Shown one piece after another: positions 63,916-64,000 of a stretch of 64,000 nt of DNA (position 1 is the stretch's first letter; each line of letters opens with the position of its first letter). Position numbers and translations under genes: made by a program. The stretch covers positions 71,523,823 to 71,587,822 of the forward strand of contig NC_037092.1 in the NCBI RefSeq assembly GCF_002994745.2. The letters are read 5' to 3'. The stretch is from Rosa chinensis (lineage: Eukaryota > Streptophyta > Magnoliopsida > Rosales > Rosaceae). Below the pieces are notes generated by a model that saw nothing but the letters and a program-made list of their open reading frames with translations, was not told the DNA's origin and ran no database searches.

Positions 63916-64000
63916 TTTTTTAGAATGAGAGAATTTGAGAGAGATTGATGAGAGAACTGTGTGTTCCACTATTGATAATAGAAGCCCTATATATAGGGAT
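63916..64000 (-). repeat. 5' LTR of minus-strand copia element, partial
   Basis: TTTTTTAGAATGAGAG... matches 57978-58062 with a few differences and runs off the window. Confidence 0.85.

Larger units (their letters stand above)
57978..64000 (-). mobile_element. Ty1/copia retrotransposon on the minus strand, truncated by the window edge
   Basis: Read on the minus strand: 5' LTR start beyond the window, primer site (63913-63900), leader, gag, protease, integrase, RT, RNase H, polypurine tract and 3' LTR (58197-57978). The LTR end recurs at 63916-64000. Proteins match those of the plus-strand element, so the two form a tail-to-tail pair about 1.5 kb apart. Stops interrupt most domains; the RNase H end is best preserved. 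A MITE lies in its leader/gag region. Confidence 0.9.

Noticed and set aside
1..64000. tRNA, rRNA or conserved ncRNA genes
   Set aside because: No complete tRNA cloverleaf, 5S or other known RNA was recognised; tRNA-like words are explained by primer-binding sites and the SINE.

Overview
This is nuclear DNA of a eudicot plant. It carries four intact GRAS-family transcription factor genes of the LISCL type (SCL9/14/30/33-like) in one orientation, set in AT-rich DNA full of plant-type transposable elements. Nothing in the sequence fixes the genus.

Layout. 1-1495 looks like one end of an inverted-repeat element. 2042-9961 is an element with inverted-repeat ends and an 8-9 bp target duplication; its interior is an almost complete but decayed endogenous pararetrovirus (Caulimoviridae). 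GRAS gene 1 (10336-12525) starts about 370 bp after it. A foldback element at 13897-14424 carries a 114-bp tRNA-derived SINE. GRAS gene 2 (17473-19971) and GRAS gene 3 (37664-40105) are copies from a roughly 4.8-kb segmental duplication that includes promoter, 5'-UTR intron, CDS and probable 3'-UTR intron. They are separated by about 15 kb of insertions, mainly an 11.5-kb Ty3/gypsy chromovirus (22925-34430) split by two solo LTRs of one other family in opposite orientations. GRAS gene 4 (42538-44634) is more diverged.

The last 18 kb is transposon sequence. It holds a 2-kb LTR element with only a protease-like domain (45995-47983), a decayed Ty1/copia element on the plus strand (48297-56459) interrupted by a 1.95-kb block, a hAT-like non-autonomous element (57017-57947), and a second copia element of the same lineage on the minus strand (57978 to the window end) carrying a MITE.

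The four GRAS genes are the only genes that look functional. They share the acidic N-terminal LISCL motif and a complete GRAS domain, so the cluster is probably a tandem array of transcriptional coactivators, typically linked to stress, xenobiotic or developmental responses. The elements allow a relative chronology: the chromovirus is older than the two solo LTRs inside it, and the foldback is older than the SINE inside it.
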